A stretch of 64,000 nt of DNA from JAOAPY01 sp041492185 (GTDB lineage: Bacteria > Acidobacteriota > Blastocatellia > Pyrinomonadales > Pyrinomonadaceae). This document shows, one piece after another, positions 61,527 to 64,000 of the stretch. The stretch spans positions 50,237 to 114,236 of the forward strand of contig JBGPWL010000002.1 in NCBI GenBank assembly GCA_041492185.1, given 5' to 3'. The notes under the pieces were generated by a model. That model saw only the letters and a list, made by a program, of their open reading frames with translations. It was not told the origin of the DNA and did not search any database. Position numbers and translations under genes: made by a program. Position 1 is the stretch's first letter, and every line of letters begins with the position of its first letter.

Positions 61527-63131
61527 ATGACCATCTCCTTTCCCGAACGCTTCAACATGGCCGACTACTTCCTCTATCACAACCTTGAGGAAGGTCGCGA
61601 GAACAAAGTCTGCCTCTATTTCGAAGACAAGACCTGGACGTATGGCGAGACGGCGCGGATGTCCAATCGAGTCGGGAATGCGCTGCGCGCGCTCGATGTC
61701 AAGATCGAAGATCGAGTGCTGATCGTTCTGCCCGATTGTCCCGAGTTTGTCTGGACGTGGTTTGGCGCGGCGCGCATCGGCGCGGTGATCACGATGGTCA
61801 ATCCCTTGCTGCCCGCCGACGATTACCGCTACTACCTCGAATACACGCGCGCTCGCGTCGCGATCGTTCACGAGTCTTTTATTAAGCCGTTCGCCGAGGC
61901 CACGCAAGACGCGGAGCACCTGCGCGCGGCGTTCGTGGTTCGCAATGACACCGCGATTGACGAAGACCGCATCGATCCAAAACAGAGCCGCGTCAAGTTT
62001 ATGCCATTCGAGGAGATCGTTTCGTCACAGCCGGTCGTCTGCCGCGCCGCCGACACGCATCGTGACGATATTGCGATCTGGCTCTTCACTTCCGGCTCAA
62101 CCGGACATCCGAGAGGCGCAGTGCACTTGCAACATGATATTCCTTATAACACAGAGGTCTTTGCCAAACGCACGATCGGTGTAAACGAAAACGATCGGAC
62201 GATCTCGGTTCCCAAACTATTTTTTGGCTACGCCACGTGCACCAACTTGCTCTTTCCGTTTGCGGTGGGTGGCGCGACTGCGCTGTTTTCCGAGCGCGCG
62301 ACTCCCGAAAAACTTTTTGCAGCGATCGAGCGCTATCGTCCGACAGTTTTGACCACCGTACCGACGATGATTAACTCGATGCTGAACGCTCCCGGCGCAG
62401 CGACGCATGACTTGTCCAGCCTGCGCTTCTGTTATTCCGCCGGCGAGGCTTTGCCGGGCGAATTATATGAACGCTGGATGAACAATTTTGGCGTCGAGAT
62501 CTACGACGGCATCGGGTCGGCTGAGATGTGCCACATCTACATTACGAACCGGCCCGGCGATGGGAAGCCCGGCAGCCTGGGCCGTGTCGTCGCAGGGTAC
62601 GAAGCGAAGATTGTGGACGCTGAAGGCAACGAAGTTCCAACGCGCGAGATGGGCACGTTAAAGATCAAAGGAGATTCGGCTGCGCTCTGTTATTGGAACG
62701 CGCACGAAAAATCGAAAGAGACTTTTGCCGGCGACTGGTGCACCACGGGTGATCAGTTTCATATCGATGCAGATGGTTATTATTGGTATCACGGTCGCAC
62801 CGATGACATGTTAAAGGTTGGCGGTGTGTTTGTAGCTCCGTCTGAAATTGAGAATTGCTTGTTGCAGCATGAGGCGGTACTGGAATGCGCGGTCATAGGT
62901 CACGACGGCGGCGATGGCTTAGTGAAACCGAAAGCCTTCGTTGTTGTGCGGGAAGGCCACGAACCCAATGAAGCCCTGGCGAAGGTAATAAAGGAGTTTG
63001 TGAAATCGAGGCTTGCGCGTTATAAATATCCGCGCTGGATCGAGTTCAAGGACTCGTTGCCTAAGAACGACCGGGAAAAAGTAGACCGCAAGCAGCTCAA
63101 AAACTCGTCAACTTCTATATCCGAATCTTGA
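61527..63131 (+). CDS. Benzoate/2-aminobenzoate-CoA ligase family enzyme
   Basis: A 534-residue ANL-superfamily ligase that makes the aryl-CoA thioester. MADYFLYHNLEEGRENKVCL near the N-terminus is a benzoate-CoA ligase feature; IAIWLFTSGSTGHPRGAVHL (A3), GIGSAEMCHIYITN (A5), TTGDQFHIDADGYYWYHGRT (A7/A8) follow. The A10 segment reads PKNDREKVDRKQL, keeping the Lys but with Glu instead of the usual Gly before it. It is likely to supply benzoyl-CoA for boxBC or anthraniloyl-CoA for the monooxygenase. Substrate choice cannot be told from sequence alone. Confidence 0.9.
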   Translation: MTISFPERFNMADYFLYHNLEEGRENKVCLYFEDKTWTYGETARMSNRVGNALRALDVKIEDRVLIVLPDCPEFVWTWFGAARIGAVITMVNPLLPADDYRYYLEYTRARVAIVHESFIKPFAEATQDAEHLRAAFVVRNDTAIDEDRIDPKQSRVKFMPFEEIVSSQPVVCRAADTHRDDIAIWLFTSGSTGHPRGAVHLQHDIPYNTEVFAKRTIGVNENDRTISVPKLFFGYATCTNLLFPFAVGGATALFSERATPEKLFAAIERYRPTVLTTVPTMINSMLNAPGAATHDLSSLRFCYSAGEALPGELYERWMNNFGVEIYDGIGSAEMCHIYITNRPGDGKPGSLGRVVAGYEAKIVDAEGNEVPTREMGTLKIKGDSAALCYWNAHEKSKETFAGDWCTTGDQFHIDADGYYWYHGRTDDMLKVGGVFVAPSEIENCLLQHEAVLECAVIGHDGGDGLVKPKAFVVVREGHEPNEALAKVIKEFVKSRLARYKYPRWIEFKDSLPKNDREKVDRKQLKNSSTSISES

Positions 63132-63278
63132 TACGTCAAGTAGGATTGTCGCGGATTTTTCGTTTAAAGAGATAATCACCACTCATTTGGATTTGGTCTA
63201 TATTTTGTACGCATGCGAGAGTGGTTCTGATTTGATTCCTCCTGTGGCGGTTGCTAAGATGCGCGAACGGCAGATCAA

Positions 63279-64000
63279 TTGACTAAATCCATCAACACTC
63301 AGCGAGGCCTCCCACATATGGATGACCAAATGAGCAAGCTACAATTCACTGAGTTCGAGGTCCACTTCGCCTACGGTTTCGTTCTTGAGAACGGCGACAA
63401 CCTAAGCAGTGTATTCACTCATTTGCTTGATGGTAAGGACCGGCCGAACACGTGGAAGCGGTACAGCACACTTGGGGGGTGGGCGATTCTTTATCGCTCC
63501 GTGGAGTTGAGGATCGCTTGCTTCACATTGATATTTCTCCGGAGAACGGTTCATTTGGGATTGATGGCAGCGATCTGAATGCAAACTTCGGAGCCCGCGT
63601 TCTCCTGAGAAGCGACGGGGCCGGCACGATAACTCTAAACTTCAGTGTAGGGCCAAGGAGGGACGGACGAGAGCCCTACTCTTTAAGCGACCTCGCCCAC
63701 GTGATGAGCCTTGTTCCGCGGATCTACGTGGACCCAGATGACGCCACCGAACAAAAATCATTTCAGCGCCTTAAACCCGCGGTGAAGATGCCCGTGGCAC
63801 TATCGGCCAAAGAAGAGCACCTTTTCGAAATATCCAGCAATGCATTTCAACTCTTTATGCGTTGCATCTCAGAACTGGCTAGTGTCGGCAACTTGCATTG
63901 GCGAGAGGTCGCGTCCCCCTCAGTTTCTCCCAGCCCAGCCCCCTCAATGTATAGCGGAGAAGAAGAAGATCCGCAGATTCCCTATATGTACGTTTGCGCG
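63279..64000 (+). pseudogene. Frameshifted gene of unknown function, cut by the right window edge
   Basis: A frame from TTG 63279 (or ATG 63318, MDDQMSKLQFTEFEVHF) reads to about STLGG near 63475 and then drifts into an unlikely tail ending at 63578. A second frame becomes open at the same place (GDSLSLRGVEDRLLHIDISP...) and continues, with protein-like sequence, to the window end. A one-base loss in the G run GGGGGGTGGG near 63474-63483 would explain it. No family recognised. It could be a true mutation, an assembly error or a slippage site. Confidence 0.55.

Noticed and set aside
43284..63131. Integrated mobile island with integrase or attachment sites
   Set aside because: Apart from the RAYT, no integrase, recombinase or flanking direct repeat was found; only selC is nearby, and its sequence is not duplicated at the other end.

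Overview
The window looks like a chromosomal segment of an Acidobacteriota bacterium, most likely near Blastocatellia/Pyrinomonadales. The reasons are a VWA protein of the Acidobacteria-type family, bacillithiol genes, large exported proteins of unknown type, a G+C-rich codon style, and dense intergenic palindromic repeats. No rRNA operon, integrase, prophage or CRISPR array was seen. The only RNA gene recognised is the selenocysteine tRNA (selC, 42973-43071), which matches the SelB elongation factor at 7766-9703.

Layout. 1-3610: a DUF2156/MprF-type acyltransferase domain cut by the window edge, and an exported S9 peptidase. 3889-6428: a Vsr / 5-methylcytosine methyltransferase / HNH nuclease restriction-modification cassette; a second reading frame with its own good ribosome binding site lies inside the methyltransferase gene. 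6824-14548: small membrane proteins, selB, a Uma2 nuclease, a VWA protein and bshA. 14549-18593: a DUF4440-type exported protein, a XamI-like restriction-modification system whose nuclease gene carries an in-frame amber codon, and a DUF4258/YgiT-type toxin-antitoxin pair. 19106-28205: a STAS protein, an exported protein, Nfu, two tandem paralogous exported proteins, bshB, a metallo-beta-lactamase-fold enzyme, a tiny zinc-ribbon membrane protein and a DinB/BstA-type protein. 28343-35465: a TetR-adaptor-RND-TolC efflux operon with a perfect palindromic operator candidate. 35767-42883: two small membrane-associated proteins, an M28 peptidase, topoisomerase I, a conserved hypothetical protein and DprA.

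43284-63131 is the most distinctive part: a catabolic island for aromatic CoA thioesters. It carries boxC and boxB (benzoyl-CoA epoxidation and ring opening), a TetR regulator, three crotonase-family enzymes, an SDR dehydrogenase, a RidA-type protein, an acyl-CoA dehydrogenase, a flavin monooxygenase and an old-yellow-enzyme reductase. The last two correspond to the two halves of 2-aminobenzoyl-CoA monooxygenase/reductase. The island ends with kynureninase, tryptophan 2,3-dioxygenase and a benzoate/anthranilate-type CoA ligase. Together the genes suggest tryptophan to kynurenine to anthranilate to anthraniloyl-CoA, followed by dearomatisation, deamination and beta-oxidation, next to part of the box pathway. 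BoxA, BoxD and kynurenine formamidase are not in the window.

Nearly every gene junction in the island is filled by a different inverted-repeat element. One element lies in frame inside boxC, and a REP-associated tyrosine transposase sits between its own palindromes. The same repeat style (tandem heptamer-like words facing their reverse complement) recurs across the whole window with different words. Gene starts, ends and the repeat coordinates are read by eye and may be off by a few bases.
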